Shown: in pieces, positions 35,265 to 44,771 of the stretch | Position numbering within the stretch: the stretch's first letter is position 1 | Layout: the number at the start of each line of letters is the position of its first letter | Translations under genes and position numbers: made by a program | The notes under the pieces: generated by a model | Told to the model about the DNA's origin: nothing | The model's database searches: none | What the model saw: only the letters and a program-made list of their open reading frames with translations | Source of the DNA: CAXBGS01 sp963975425 | GTDB lineage: Bacteria; Planctomycetota; Planctomycetia; Pirellulales; Pirellulaceae | Direction: 5' to 3' | Length of the DNA stretch: 64,000 nt | Assembly (NCBI GenBank): GCA_963975425.1 | Contig: CAXBGS010000009.1 | Coordinates: forward strand, 62,001-126,000

Positions 35265-35729
35265 ATGTCAACGAAACCATCCGTCAAGACTGCTCGCGAG
35301 GTGTTCGATATTTGGAAACAAGAGGACCGCGAGCTCGAACGCCAACTTGATTTGATCCGCCAGTGGATGATGGAGACCTCGGCTGCATCAAATGAGAATC
35401 GCTTCGAGGAATCAGCATCGAGGTTGTCGCAGTTGCGTTCGTATCTCAAGCAGCATTTCGATCACGAGAACGAGTTGACCTATCAACTTTCCGAAATCTA
35501 TCCGAAGCCGAGTCCCGAAATCGAAGCGATTCAGCGACAAGCCGCGCGAGACCATGTCCAGTTGCTGGAAAAAATCGACGCGCTGATCGAAGACATGAAT
35601 CGGCTGGCACCTCCGTTTGATTCGTGGCAAGCCGCAATCGATCAGGTTGAATGGTTCGTTGATCTGCTTGAGCAACACGAAGAACAGGAATCGGAGAGCA
35701 TTTGTGCCATGATGCCCAGTACCGGTTGA
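35265..35729 (+). CDS. Hemerythrin-like (HHE) protein
   Basis: This 154-aa four-helix protein has His/Glu positions in the pattern of hemerythrin-like HHE domains: LKQHFDHENEL near residue 65, RDHVQLLEKI near 95, and LLEQHEEQESESI near 140. Such proteins hold a di-iron centre that binds O2 or reacts with NO, and serve in oxygen sensing, storage or iron-sulfur repair. The ATG at 35265 has a GGAG 7 bases upstream; the frame is open to 34929, but that part is promoter DNA. The CRP-like gene follows 160 bases later on the same strand. Confidence 0.86.
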   Translation: MSTKPSVKTAREVFDIWKQEDRELERQLDLIRQWMMETSAASNENRFEESASRLSQLRSYLKQHFDHENELTYQLSEIYPKPSPEIEAIQRQAARDHVQLLEKIDALIEDMNRLAPPFDSWQAAIDQVEWFVDLLEQHEEQESESICAMMPSTG

Positions 35730-35888
35730 CCGAAGCGGAGCCTGCACGGATGGACGCGAGGAGCATCGGTGCGGATTGTCTCGGGGAAAAGATTTTGGCT
35801 CAGAGCAACACAAAGCGGTGCAAATGCATTCGATTCCTGGCGTGGATCGACGTCTTGCAGCAACAGGCCAACGGAAGAGGTCACGATC

Positions 35889-36356
35889 ATGAGCAAAGAA
35901 AAACTGAAAACGATTGGCTTACCTGCGGACTTGTCACCTTCATCGGCCGAGCAATTAGCCGATTTGGCTGATTTGTTTGCGTGGCCCGAACAACAAATTC
36001 TCTTTCGCGAAGGTGAGATACATTCGCGACTTTACTGGATCGAACAGGGTAGGGTTCGGTTGGAGATGTCCGGAGCGCGATCGGGGGCGACATCGTTGCT
36101 AACGGTTGGGCCCGGCGATTTGTTGGCTTGGTCCGCCCTGCTGGGCGACGGAAGGATGACAGCCACGGCGACCACCACGGAACCCACGACTCTGATTGCG
36201 TTCGATGCAGGCGCTTTGCTGAATCTTTGTGAAGAAAACCATGACATCGGTTACAAAGTGATGTACACGGTGGCCAAGTTGTTATCCAAACGTTTGATCG
36301 CAACACGTTTGCAATTATTGGACCTGTTTCAGAATCCCCCAGGAGTCGGGCGATGA
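35889..36356 (+). CDS. Cyclic-nucleotide-binding-domain protein without HTH
   Basis: This 155-aa protein is a single CRP-like cNMP-binding beta-roll (FAWPEQQILFREGEIHSRLY, then VGPGDLLAWSALLGDG) with a short C-terminal helix. The DNA-binding helix-turn-helix of CRP/FNR is missing. Such stand-alone domains are frequently encoded directly before hydB of group 3b hydrogenases, as here, and may sense a ligand for the enzyme. The ATG at 35889 follows GAAGAGG. Its stop overlaps the start of the hydrogenase beta gene (ATGA), which links the two strongly. Confidence 0.87.
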   Translation: MSKEKLKTIGLPADLSPSSAEQLADLADLFAWPEQQILFREGEIHSRLYWIEQGRVRLEMSGARSGATSLLTVGPGDLLAWSALLGDGRMTATATTTEPTTLIAFDAGALLNLCEENHDIGYKVMYTVAKLLSKRLIATRLQLLDLFQNPPGVGR

Positions 36357-37486
36357 TCGACAGCAACGCGTCGGACGCGTGGTGGATGCCTCGGCCCAAA
36401 TTGCAAACGTTGATCGAAAGCTTGCAGCGTCGGGATTTCGAAGTCATCGGACCGACGATTCGTGATTCTGCGATCGTCTATGATCCGATCACCAGTGCCA
36501 GCCAATTGCCCGCCGGATGGACCGACCGCCAGTCGCCAGCGACTTACCGCATCGAAGAAAAGGGAGGTGACCGTCAGTTCTTCTTTAATTCAAGTCCGGA
36601 CTCGTGGAAAAAGTATCTGTTTCCCGCCAAGCAAACCTTGTCCGGTGCAACACTGACCGACAAAGGCTGGACGTTTGTTTCAAAGATCGAACCTGCGCCC
36701 CGGCGAGCTTTGCTAGGCGTGCGGGCGTGCGATTTGGCCGCCATTGCAATTCAGGATCGAGTGTTCTTGGACGATGAATTTGTTGATCCGGTCTACGCCG
36801 AACGTCGGCAAGCGGTGCTGATCATTGCGGTGCAGTGTTCAACGGCGGCCCCCACGTGTTTTTGTACGTCGATGGACACCGGGCCGGCCTGTTCGTCCGG
36901 GTTCGATTTGGCGTTGACCGAAAGCGATGCCGGTTTCTATGTGCAAGTGGGAAGTCCTGCCGGGCAGTCCTTGGTGGACGAACTCCGTCTGTCCGCTGCG
37001 GATTCATCGCAAACCGAATCAGCAAAGATCGAACTCGAAAACGCAAGGAACGCGATTAGCAAGAACTTCGATACCGAAGGCGTACGTGAACTGCTGCTAA
37101 ATAATCTCGAGCACGCTCAATGGCAAGATGTTGCCTCGCGCTGTCTTTCCTGTACCAACTGTACGATGGTTTGCCCGACTTGCTTTTGCTCGTCGGTGGA
37201 TGAAGTGAGTGATCTGGATCAGACCGATGTGACGCGTGTGCGGCAATGGGACTCGTGTTTCGATTTGGATTTTAGTTATACCGCTGGTGGAACGGTCCGA
37301 AACGACATTCGCAGTCGATATCGCCAGTGGTTGACTCACAAATTGGCGACTTGGCATGATCAGTTCGAAACATCGGGATGCACCGGATGCGGTCGCTGCA
37401 TCACCTGGTGTCCCGTCGGTATTGACTTGACCGAAGAGGTCGCAGCCATTCGCGGAGAGGGAATTGTCGATGCCGTCGGTGCTTGA
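36353..37486 (+). CDS. hydB: Hydrogenase beta subunit, 4Fe-4S electron-transfer protein
   Basis: This 377-aa protein is related to the sulfhydrogenase beta subunit and anaerobic sulfite reductase AsrA. It has an N-terminal domain with GVRACDLAAIAIQDRVF, and two cysteine groups, CLSCTNCTMVCPTC at residues about 263-276 and CTGCGRCITWCPVG at about 342-355, each binding a 4Fe-4S cluster. In group 3b enzymes it wires the gamma diaphorase to the catalytic dimer. Its partners are encoded 23 kb away on the opposite strand (10.2-13.7 kb), an unusual split. It is coupled to the CRP-like gene upstream, and its 3' end overlaps the P-type ATPase gene by 17 bases. Confidence 0.9.
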   Translation: MIDSNASDAWWMPRPKLQTLIESLQRRDFEVIGPTIRDSAIVYDPITSASQLPAGWTDRQSPATYRIEEKGGDRQFFFNSSPDSWKKYLFPAKQTLSGATLTDKGWTFVSKIEPAPRRALLGVRACDLAAIAIQDRVFLDDEFVDPVYAERRQAVLIIAVQCSTAAPTCFCTSMDTGPACSSGFDLALTESDAGFYVQVGSPAGQSLVDELRLSAADSSQTESAKIELENARNAISKNFDTEGVRELLLNNLEHAQWQDVASRCLSCTNCTMVCPTCFCSSVDEVSDLDQTDVTRVRQWDSCFDLDFSYTAGGTVRNDIRSRYRQWLTHKLATWHDQFETSGCTGCGRCITWCPVGIDLTEEVAAIRGEGIVDAVGA

Positions 37487-40205
37487 ATCGAGCAATGTAA
37501 AGCCAGGGGGGATGGACGAGGTTTGCAAGTGGCATGTCGCTTCGGTGGGGGATGTGATCAAGCGGTTGCAGACGGATAGTCTGTCTGGGATCACCACGCA
37601 AGAAGCTGATCGTCGCCGGCAGTCCAGCGGACCGAATCAATTGGGAACTTTAAAGCGTTCCAGTTGGTTGCAGGTGTTGGCCCGTCAGTTTCGGGATGTT
37701 TTGATTCTGATCCTGTTCATTGCCGCAGGCGTCTCGGTTGCGGTGGGGGAATGGACCGATGCCGCCACGATCCTCGCGATCATCTTGGTCAATGGTGTGC
37801 TCGGATTTTTTCAGGAGTGGAAAGCCGAACGCGCGCTGGCAGCTCTACGTAACCTGTTACAGCCGACTTGCCAAGTGATCCGTGATGGCGTCGAAAAAAC
37901 AATCGATGCGACAATGCTGGTTCCCGGTGATCTGGTCAGGATCGAAACGGGCAGCCGGATTCCCGCGGATGTCCGCCTGGTTGAGACATTGAATCTTGCG
38001 ATTGATGAATCGGCACTGACCGGCGAATCGGTATCGGTCAAGAAAGACACCAAGCCGGTTGAAACAAACACGCCGCTGGCGGAACGATCGTCCATGGCCT
38101 GGATGGGAACAGCGACCACGGCGGGACGCGGCCTGGGCGTGGTGGTGCAAGTCGGCAAGGCGACTGAATTTGGTCGCATCGCGACACTGACCGAATCAAT
38201 CGATCGGGAAGCGACGCCGCTGCAACGCAAACTTGCCGTACTCGGTAAGCAACTGGGGTTGATCGCGGTTGCCGTGTCGGTGTTGATTGCCGCTGCCGGT
38301 TGGTGGATGGGAAGACCACTGTTGGAAATGTTCCTGACGGGGGTTTCGCTTGCCGTCGCCGTTGTCCCAGAAGGCTTGCCTGCCGTCGTGACGCTGACAT
38401 TGGCACTGGGCGTGCGAGAAATGGTGCGCCGCAAAGCATTGCTGCGCCGTTTACGCGCCGCAGAAGGTCTCGGCTCTGCAACCGTGATCTGCACCGACAA
38501 AACGGGAACATTGACGCAGAATGAAATGACCGTGCGCGAGATTTGGATGGCTGCGGGGCCAGTGCAAGTCACCGGCGTCGGCTATGATCCGGCCGGTCAT
38601 TTCGAATCCGATGGCCAGCGAGTTGACTATCACAAACGCGCTGACTTGATCGCATTGTTACAGGCCGGAATGCGGTGTAATCACGCCCGACTTGTACATG
38701 ATCAAACCGGATGGCATGGCCACGGTGAACCGACCGAGCAAGCTCTTGTCGTCAGCGCATATAAAGCCTGGATCGAACCCGCATCGGCAGCCGGCAGCGT
38801 CGCGGAGTTTTCGTTCACATCCGATCGTAAACGAATGACCGTGATCGAGCACGGACGCGATTCGTTGCAGGCGTTCGTCAAAGGGGCGCCGGAAGTCATC
38901 CTGCAGCGCTGCACATCAATTCGTGATGGCGAGACGACTCGCGAGCTGAGTCAATCCGACCGTGAACGCATTGACCAAGCTTATACGTCAATGGCCGAAC
39001 AAGGCTTAAGAACGTTGGCCATCGCCAGACGCAGCCTGCCGAACGATTCCGCGCTGGACGAGGATGCAATCGAACAGCAGCTTGAACTGCTGGGCATTGT
39101 CGGCATGATGGACCCGCCGCGAGCATCCGTTCCCGAGGCTATCAAGATGGCTTATGCCGCTGGCATCCGGGTGTTGATGATCACGGGCGATTCGCCAAAG
39201 ACGGCCGGGGCGATTGCAAATCAGATTGGCTTGAACATGGATCGAGCTGTCACCGGCAGCGAACTGATGACGATGTCGGATGAACAGTTGTCCGACACGG
39301 TGAAGAGCAATGTGCTGTTCGCGCGTACCACGCCCGAACACAAATTGAGGATCGTCACCGCGCTGCAGGGACATGGCGAGATCGTTGCCATGACCGGTGA
39401 CGGGGTCAACGACGCGCCGGCATTGAAAAAGGCCGATATTGGCATCGCGATGGGCAATCGAGGAACCGACGTTGCCAAGGGGGCGTCGGACATCGTCTTG
39501 ACTGACGACAACTTCAGCAGCATCGTCGGAGCAATCGAAGAAGGGCGTCGGCAATACGACAATATCCAAAAGTTTGTGCGTTACCTGCTGTCATCCAACA
39601 CCGGCGAAGTTGTGGCGATTTTTGTGAATATTATCCTTGGCGGGCCGCTGATTTTTTTACCTGTGCAAATCCTCTGGATGAACTTGGTCACCGATGGCGC
39701 AACCGCTGTCGCGCTGGGCTTGGAACCGGCGGAGAAATCGGTGATGCAGCGTCCCCCTCGAAGTCCATCGGCACCGGTAATCGATGGCAAAGGCTTTGCC
39801 GTGATCGCCGCGTTTGGAATCTATATCGGGCTCGCCTCGATTTGGCTCTTTAATGACTACGTGACAAGCGGCGACACGGCGAAAGTAGCCGTTGCCCAAA
39901 CAGCCGCGTTCACGTGCATCGTGTTGATCGAAAAAGCGAATGTATTGAACTTTCGCTCGTTGCAAACTCCCCTTCGGCAAGTCGGATACTTTAGCAATCC
40001 GTGGGTGTTAATGGCGATCGCGTTGACGGTAGCTCTGCAAGTCGCCGCGGTCTATGTACCGTTTCTACAAGCGGCACTGCGTACCGTCCCGCTGGCGATC
40101 GGTGATTGGCTCAGGATCATTGCGCTGGCACTACCGATTTTTTTGATCGCTGAAACCTTCAAGTGGATTCAGTGCTGGATGTCGTCTCGCGAGGCAAATC
40201 ATTAG
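37470..40205 (+). CDS. P-type cation ATPase, Ca2+/CtpF-like type II
   Basis: This 911-aa ion pump has an N-terminal cation-ATPase domain (WHVASVGDVIKRL), the P2 membrane motif VVPEGLPAVVTLTLALGVRE, the phosphorylation site CTDKTGTLTQNEMTV, and the hinge MTGDGVNDAPAL, ending with a six-helix C-terminal half. The PEGLP motif marks type II pumps, which include Ca2+ ATPases and the mycobacterial hypoxia-induced CtpF. I chose the ATG at 37470, with GAGAGG 9 bases upstream; a TTG at 37464 is possible. It overlaps the hydrogenase beta gene by 17 bases, so it belongs to the same operon. Confidence 0.92.
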   Translation: MPSVLESSNVKPGGMDEVCKWHVASVGDVIKRLQTDSLSGITTQEADRRRQSSGPNQLGTLKRSSWLQVLARQFRDVLILILFIAAGVSVAVGEWTDAATILAIILVNGVLGFFQEWKAERALAALRNLLQPTCQVIRDGVEKTIDATMLVPGDLVRIETGSRIPADVRLVETLNLAIDESALTGESVSVKKDTKPVETNTPLAERSSMAWMGTATTAGRGLGVVVQVGKATEFGRIATLTESIDREATPLQRKLAVLGKQLGLIAVAVSVLIAAAGWWMGRPLLEMFLTGVSLAVAVVPEGLPAVVTLTLALGVREMVRRKALLRRLRAAEGLGSATVICTDKTGTLTQNEMTVREIWMAAGPVQVTGVGYDPAGHFESDGQRVDYHKRADLIALLQAGMRCNHARLVHDQTGWHGHGEPTEQALVVSAYKAWIEPASAAGSVAEFSFTSDRKRMTVIEHGRDSLQAFVKGAPEVILQRCTSIRDGETTRELSQSDRERIDQAYTSMAEQGLRTLAIARRSLPNDSALDEDAIEQQLELLGIVGMMDPPRASVPEAIKMAYAAGIRVLMITGDSPKTAGAIANQIGLNMDRAVTGSELMTMSDEQLSDTVKSNVLFARTTPEHKLRIVTALQGHGEIVAMTGDGVNDAPALKKADIGIAMGNRGTDVAKGASDIVLTDDNFSSIVGAIEEGRRQYDNIQKFVRYLLSSNTGEVVAIFVNIILGGPLIFLPVQILWMNLVTDGATAVALGLEPAEKSVMQRPPRSPSAPVIDGKGFAVIAAFGIYIGLASIWLFNDYVTSGDTAKVAVAQTAAFTCIVLIEKANVLNFRSLQTPLRQVGYFSNPWVLMAIALTVALQVAAVYVPFLQAALRTVPLAIGDWLRIIALALPIFLIAETFKWIQCWMSSREANH

Positions 40206-40259
40206 GTGTTTCGCGTGCACGTAAGCATGAAAACCTCCGGATCACACCGAGAGCCGGTC

Positions 40260-40772
40260 CTAATGCGGAAGTTTGGGTTTCAGTGCTGCATAGGCGAACA
40301 TGCCTAACATCGCACCCAACAGAGTACAGATCGCCATCGATTGACCGGCACCGATTTGTGCGTAGATTGGTCCGGGGCACGCACCGGTGATTGCCCAGCC
40401 GGCACCGAACAACATCCCGCCGATGATGACGCCCGTGTGATAGGGCTTGGGTTGATAAGTGATCGGTTTACCATCGATCGACCGAATCGAAAACCGTTTG
40501 ATCAGCAACATGGATATCATCGCGACCACGATTGCAGTCCCGATGATCAAGTACATGTGAGCTTCACGAAACAGAAACATGTCGTGAACACGTTGCCAAA
40601 CGGCCACTTCGCTTTTGATAAACAGAATGCCCAAATAGATACCCATCAACAGCACCATGATGTACGTGGTCGTCGATGGTGAGGCTTTAACCGTGAGCGA
40701 TGAGTTCGATGAGTTCGATGCGTCGCTTGCATCGGTAGATTCGGGTGAGTTTGGTTCGGATGTCGTTTCCAT
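40260..40772 (-). CDS. YeeE/YedE-family sulfur transporter half, copy 1
   Basis: This 170-aa membrane protein has a Ser/Asp-rich cytoplasmic N-terminus of about 35 residues, then four helices. The family's key cysteine lies in GAGWAITGACPGPIYAQIGAG (near residue 130). YeeE/YedE proteins take up thiosulfate or related sulfur compounds through a path of conserved cysteines; half-size proteins work in pairs. The partner is the gene at 40914. The gap between them (141 bases) contains nothing I recognise. It ends a long minus-strand run that begins with the TauE gene. Confidence 0.86.
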   Translation of the reverse strand: METTSEPNSPESTDASDASNSSNSSLTVKASPSTTTYIMVLLMGIYLGILFIKSEVAVWQRVHDMFLFREAHMYLIIGTAIVVAMISMLLIKRFSIRSIDGKPITYQPKPYHTGVIIGGMLFGAGWAITGACPGPIYAQIGAGQSMAICTLLGAMLGMFAYAALKPKLPH

Positions 40773-40913
40773 GTTTAGCCTCTTGTTTGCTGTCCCCGTG
40801 GGTTAGCCACCGCGCGAGTTCAGGTTCTGGTCGTCGCCGCCGGCACTAGACGATAAGTCACGGTTTGATGAAGGCGACCTTCGGTGGAAGCCTCCATCGT
40901 TTCGGAAATGTTT

Positions 40914-41399
40914 CTAGAAAATCAGACTGCCTAGTCCCCAAGTTACCGCCAGACCGCCCGCAAAAAAGCACATCGTCGCCAGCAGGCTGGGCCAGTTCAG
41001 ATTGGAAATGCCAGTGATCGAATGTCCTGAAGTGCATCCACCGGCGTAACGGGTTCCGAAACCGATTAGGAATCCACCGCCCAGCAGTTTGATTGCACCG
41101 GTCATGCTTGCGAAAGATTCGGGCAGGAGTGGTTTGGGGTCGGTCGACAGAAACCGCGTTGCGATAAAGGCCCCCATGGCGATTCCGAAGGCGAACACCA
41201 GCGTCCACAGATTGGCTTTGCGGTCGAACTTGCTGAGGTACTCCATCTTGCTATGCGGCGCGCACAACGCACCCGCCTCCTGCAAACTGGTTGAAATTCC
41301 AAATGCTTTTCCTGCCAGGATGTACAGCAGCGGTACCGTCAATCCGATCAAAATTCCCGACAGCCACCAAGGCCACGGCTGCATGATCCAGTCCATCAT
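40914..41399 (-). CDS. YeeE/YedE-family sulfur transporter half, copy 2
   Basis: This 161-aa membrane protein has four predicted helices and the conserved GFGTRYAGGCTSGHSITGISN segment, including the cysteine of the transport path (near residue 117). It pairs with the half at 40260, and together they make the usual full-size transporter. A predicted periplasmic loop between helices 1 and 2 has a second cysteine (LCAPHSK). It starts 10 bases after the stop of the RND gene and is thus tightly joined to that operon. Confidence 0.87.
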   Translation of the reverse strand: MMDWIMQPWPWWLSGILIGLTVPLLYILAGKAFGISTSLQEAGALCAPHSKMEYLSKFDRKANLWTLVFAFGIAMGAFIATRFLSTDPKPLLPESFASMTGAIKLLGGGFLIGFGTRYAGGCTSGHSITGISNLNWPSLLATMCFFAGGLAVTWGLGSLIF

Positions 41400-41408
41400 C
41401 AGAGGTTC

Positions 41409-44400
41409 CTAACTTATTTGTTGGATAGGTGCGTCGGCACCGCGATAGAGCAACCAGTATGCCGCTGGGATAACAATCAGCGTGAATAAAGTCGAGGTGA
41501 GGATTCCGAAAATGATTGCCCAGGCCAAGCCTGAAAAAACGGGGTCGAGCGTGATGACCCAGTTCGCCAACAACGTGGTGCCGGCAGTCAGCAAGATCGG
41601 GCGTGTTCGCACGGCAACGGATCGAATGATCGACTCACGCAGCGAATGGCCTTCGTCCTGTGCCAGGTGAATGAAATCGATCAGGACGACCGAGTTTCGG
41701 ACAACGATGCCCGCCAAAGCGATCATGCCGATCATTGCCGTAGCGGTAATAAAGACCGGATTGGGATGTCCGCCGATGGGTTGGTTCATGATCATATTCA
41801 ATCCCCAAAAACCGGGCATGATCCCGATCATCGTCAGTGGAATCGCGGACATGATCAGCACCGGCAAGATGCGTGATCCGGTTTGGAACATCAACACAAT
41901 AAAGATGCCCAGCAGCGCCGCGCCAAACGCCAATCCCAAATCGCGAAACACATCCAGCGTGATATCCCATTCTCCTTCGCCGGCCCACTGAACGAAGTAA
42001 CCCTCCGGCACGGACCAGGGAACCTCGCCACCGGGGGACAGCCAGGATCGTTGGTGGGCAGGTCGCGGTTGTGGCGTTCGTTCCGATTCAGCCATAACAT
42101 CTTGTTCGTCGGCTTCGACGCGATCCCATTGGGTATCGACGATGGCGTCGGCCGGTGGTCGTCCGGCGACGTCCGCGTACACGTAAACGACTCGCCGAAG
42201 ATTCTTGTGATAGATCGACTTGTCTTCGGCGGTTTCGCGAAAGTGGCCAAGCGAGCCGAGTTGCACGATTTGTCCGTCCCGGCCCTGCACATAGATTTCT
42301 TCTAAGTCGTCCAACGCCGATCGACTTGCCCGGGGCAGTTTCAACTCAATCCATAGCGGTTCGACTTCGCTGGGAAGATGCAGCACGGTTGCTTTGTCTC
42401 CACTAAGAACCGTGGCGACCGTTTCCGCAATCGTTTGTGTCGAAATGCCAGACAGCGCAGCTTTCGGTTTGTCCGTTTCGAAAACAAATCTTGTTTGATC
42501 GTCTTCGGCACTGATGTCCAAGTCGACCACCCCGGGTTCGTGTTCTAACCGACCCATCACTTTGCGAGCGACTTCGATTTGTTGCGCATACGTCTCATCC
42601 GGCGGCCCGTACACTTCTGCAGTGATCGACGCCAAGACGGGAGGCCCAGGCGGGACCTCGACCAATTTGATGTTGGCGTTCATGGATTCGGCCAGTTCAG
42701 TGATCTGGTCGCGAATGCGTAGCAGGATTTCATGGGACTGTTGAACCCGATGGTCCTTGCCGACCAGATTCACACGGATATCGGCCACGTTGGGCCCTTC
42801 GCGTAGGAAGTAATGTCGCACCAGTCCGTTGAAGTCCATCGGTGATGCCGTTCCCACAAAGATTTCATAATCTTTGACCTCCGCCAAACCGCCTAAGAAA
42901 GCACCCAGCCTGCGCGAGACAACGTCGGTGCGTTCAAGCGTGGTGCCTTCGGGCATGTCGACAACGACCTGGAATTCGTTCTTGTTGTCATAGGGCAGCA
43001 TTTTCACAGGTACCCAGCGCATGACAGCAGGAACAATCGCGATTGCCAACAGCAGTGCGATTCCGATCAAGACGGCCCAAGCGTAAAATCGCCCTGTCAG
43101 GATCGGTGACAAAACCATGCGTGAAAGGCGATAAAGCGGTTGGGTCGTGATGTCGTACGATTGGGCCGTTTGTTCGCGATGCTGGTCCGCTTCGGTTGCA
43201 CCACTGACTTGCCGCAAAGACACCATTGCCAACCAGGGCGTGATTAAGAAAGCCACAATGGTAGAAACGGTTACCGTCAGCGGCACGTTTAGCGCCATGG
43301 GTGCCATATAAGGCCCCATCATGCCGGTGATAAAAGCCAACGGCAGAAAACTGACGATGATCGCAAGCGTGGACAGGATCAACGCGGGACGAACTTCTTG
43401 AACCGCCCGCAGCACCGACTGCCGTGGCGGGAAAATTTTCATCGTGAAATATCTCGCGATGTTCTCGACGTCGGTGATCGGGTCGTCCACCAACAGGCCC
43501 AGCGCCAAGATCAACGCAAACATGGTGACACGATTGATCGAGTAACCCACCATCAGGTTGATGAACAGTGTCAGGCTATAGCAAACAGGAATCGCCAATG
43601 CGATCACCAGTGCCGGCCGCCATCCCATCGTCAGCCCGATCAATCCCACCACCGTTAGCACGGCGATGACGAGCCCTTCGATCAACTCATTGACTTTTTC
43701 GTTGGCCGTTTCGCCGTAGTCTCGTGTGACGCGAAAACTCATGCCGGTCGGCAGATGCGACTGCTGCAAATCCTCTAGTTTGTGTTCGACCGCTTTGGCG
43801 ACACGAACTGCGTTGGTGCCTTTGCGTTTGGCCACCGAGATATGAACGGCGGGATACAAACTGGTTTTGTCGCCATGTTCCTTGTCGGCCGTTCCGAATC
43901 CGATCCAACTATAATTCTCTGCTTCGGCGGGGCCATCGATAACCGTGGCGACATTTTTTAAGTAAACAGGGCGGCCGCCGGCCACGTTGACGACGATCTC
44001 TTCGAGATCGGCAACGCCGCGAATGAATGTTCCGGTTTCAACGTTGAATTGAACGTTCTGCTGCGAAAAGCTTCCGTTCCTTGCGGTCACGTTGCTGACC
44101 TTTAAGGCCTGGGCAACTTGCAGCGGAGACGTTCGGTGAGCGGCCAGACGCTGCGCGTCAAGATTCACATAGATTCGGCGCGGGCGCCCGCCGACCACTT
44201 CGACGCGGTTGGTATTGGGGATTGCTTGCAACTGATGTTGGACTTCTTCCGCAACACGGCGCAGTTCGTGATCACCATAACGCTGTGTTTTATCCGACCA
44301 CAGCGTGGCGATCACAATCGGCACATCGTCCACTTCGATCGGCTTGACGACCCAGGACCGTACCACGGGAGGAATCTTGTCGACCGAGGAGTTGATCTTG

Positions 44401-44771
44401 TTATAGATTTTCACCAGAGAGTCCTCGCGGTCCTCCCCGACGAAAAAACGCACCGTCACGACGCACTGCCCCGGCTTTGAAACGGAATAGACAAACTCGA
44501 CACCATCGATTTGGTACAGAAGTTTTTCTAGTCGATCGGTGACTTGCCGCTCGATTTCTTTGGCCGAAAGTCCCGGTGCCGATGCGAACACGTCCGCCAT
44601 CGGAACAACGATTTGCGGTTCTTCTTCGCGCGGCGTCAGAACAAGCGCTGCGGCTCCCAATAGCAACGAAATGACGACCAGCATGATCGCGACGTCACCG
44701 CGCAAGAATATTTCTACGATACGAGTCAACAGCGGTGTGTCGGCCGCCGCGCTGTCAATGTCATTGGTCAT
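41409..44771 (-). CDS. RND-family efflux pump permease
   Basis: This inner-membrane transporter of about 1120 aa belongs to the AcrB/CusA superfamily. One helix precedes a first large periplasmic domain (PMADVFASAPGLSAKEIE), helices 2-6 follow with LALGLLVDDPITDVEN, then a second periplasmic domain and the C-terminal helices with MIGMIALAGIVVRNSVVLIDF. The two Asp in LLVDDP correspond to the proton-relay site. I chose the ATG at 44771; it overlaps the adaptor gene by 11 bases. The substrate is not evident. Position in a sulfur-gene run and the short charged loop around residues 890-915 (MAESERTPQPRPAHQ) are unusual for heavy-metal pumps. Confidence 0.92.
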   Translation of the reverse strand: MTNDIDSAAADTPLLTRIVEIFLRGDVAIMLVVISLLLGAAALVLTPREEEPQIVVPMADVFASAPGLSAKEIERQVTDRLEKLLYQIDGVEFVYSVSKPGQCVVTVRFFVGEDREDSLVKIYNKINSSVDKIPPVVRSWVVKPIEVDDVPIVIATLWSDKTQRYGDHELRRVAEEVQHQLQAIPNTNRVEVVGGRPRRIYVNLDAQRLAAHRTSPLQVAQALKVSNVTARNGSFSQQNVQFNVETGTFIRGVADLEEIVVNVAGGRPVYLKNVATVIDGPAEAENYSWIGFGTADKEHGDKTSLYPAVHISVAKRKGTNAVRVAKAVEHKLEDLQQSHLPTGMSFRVTRDYGETANEKVNELIEGLVIAVLTVVGLIGLTMGWRPALVIALAIPVCYSLTLFINLMVGYSINRVTMFALILALGLLVDDPITDVENIARYFTMKIFPPRQSVLRAVQEVRPALILSTLAIIVSFLPLAFITGMMGPYMAPMALNVPLTVTVSTIVAFLITPWLAMVSLRQVSGATEADQHREQTAQSYDITTQPLYRLSRMVLSPILTGRFYAWAVLIGIALLLAIAIVPAVMRWVPVKMLPYDNKNEFQVVVDMPEGTTLERTDVVSRRLGAFLGGLAEVKDYEIFVGTASPMDFNGLVRHYFLREGPNVADIRVNLVGKDHRVQQSHEILLRIRDQITELAESMNANIKLVEVPPGPPVLASITAEVYGPPDETYAQQIEVARKVMGRLEHEPGVVDLDISAEDDQTRFVFETDKPKAALSGISTQTIAETVATVLSGDKATVLHLPSEVEPLWIELKLPRASRSALDDLEEIYVQGRDGQIVQLGSLGHFRETAEDKSIYHKNLRRVVYVYADVAGRPPADAIVDTQWDRVEADEQDVMAESERTPQPRPAHQRSWLSPGGEVPWSVPEGYFVQWAGEGEWDITLDVFRDLGLAFGAALLGIFIVLMFQTGSRILPVLIMSAIPLTMIGIMPGFWGLNMIMNQPIGGHPNPVFITATAMIGMIALAGIVVRNSVVLIDFIHLAQDEGHSLRESIIRSVAVRTRPILLTAGTTLLANWVITLDPVFSGLAWAIIFGILTSTLFTLIVIPAAYWLLYRGADAPIQQIS

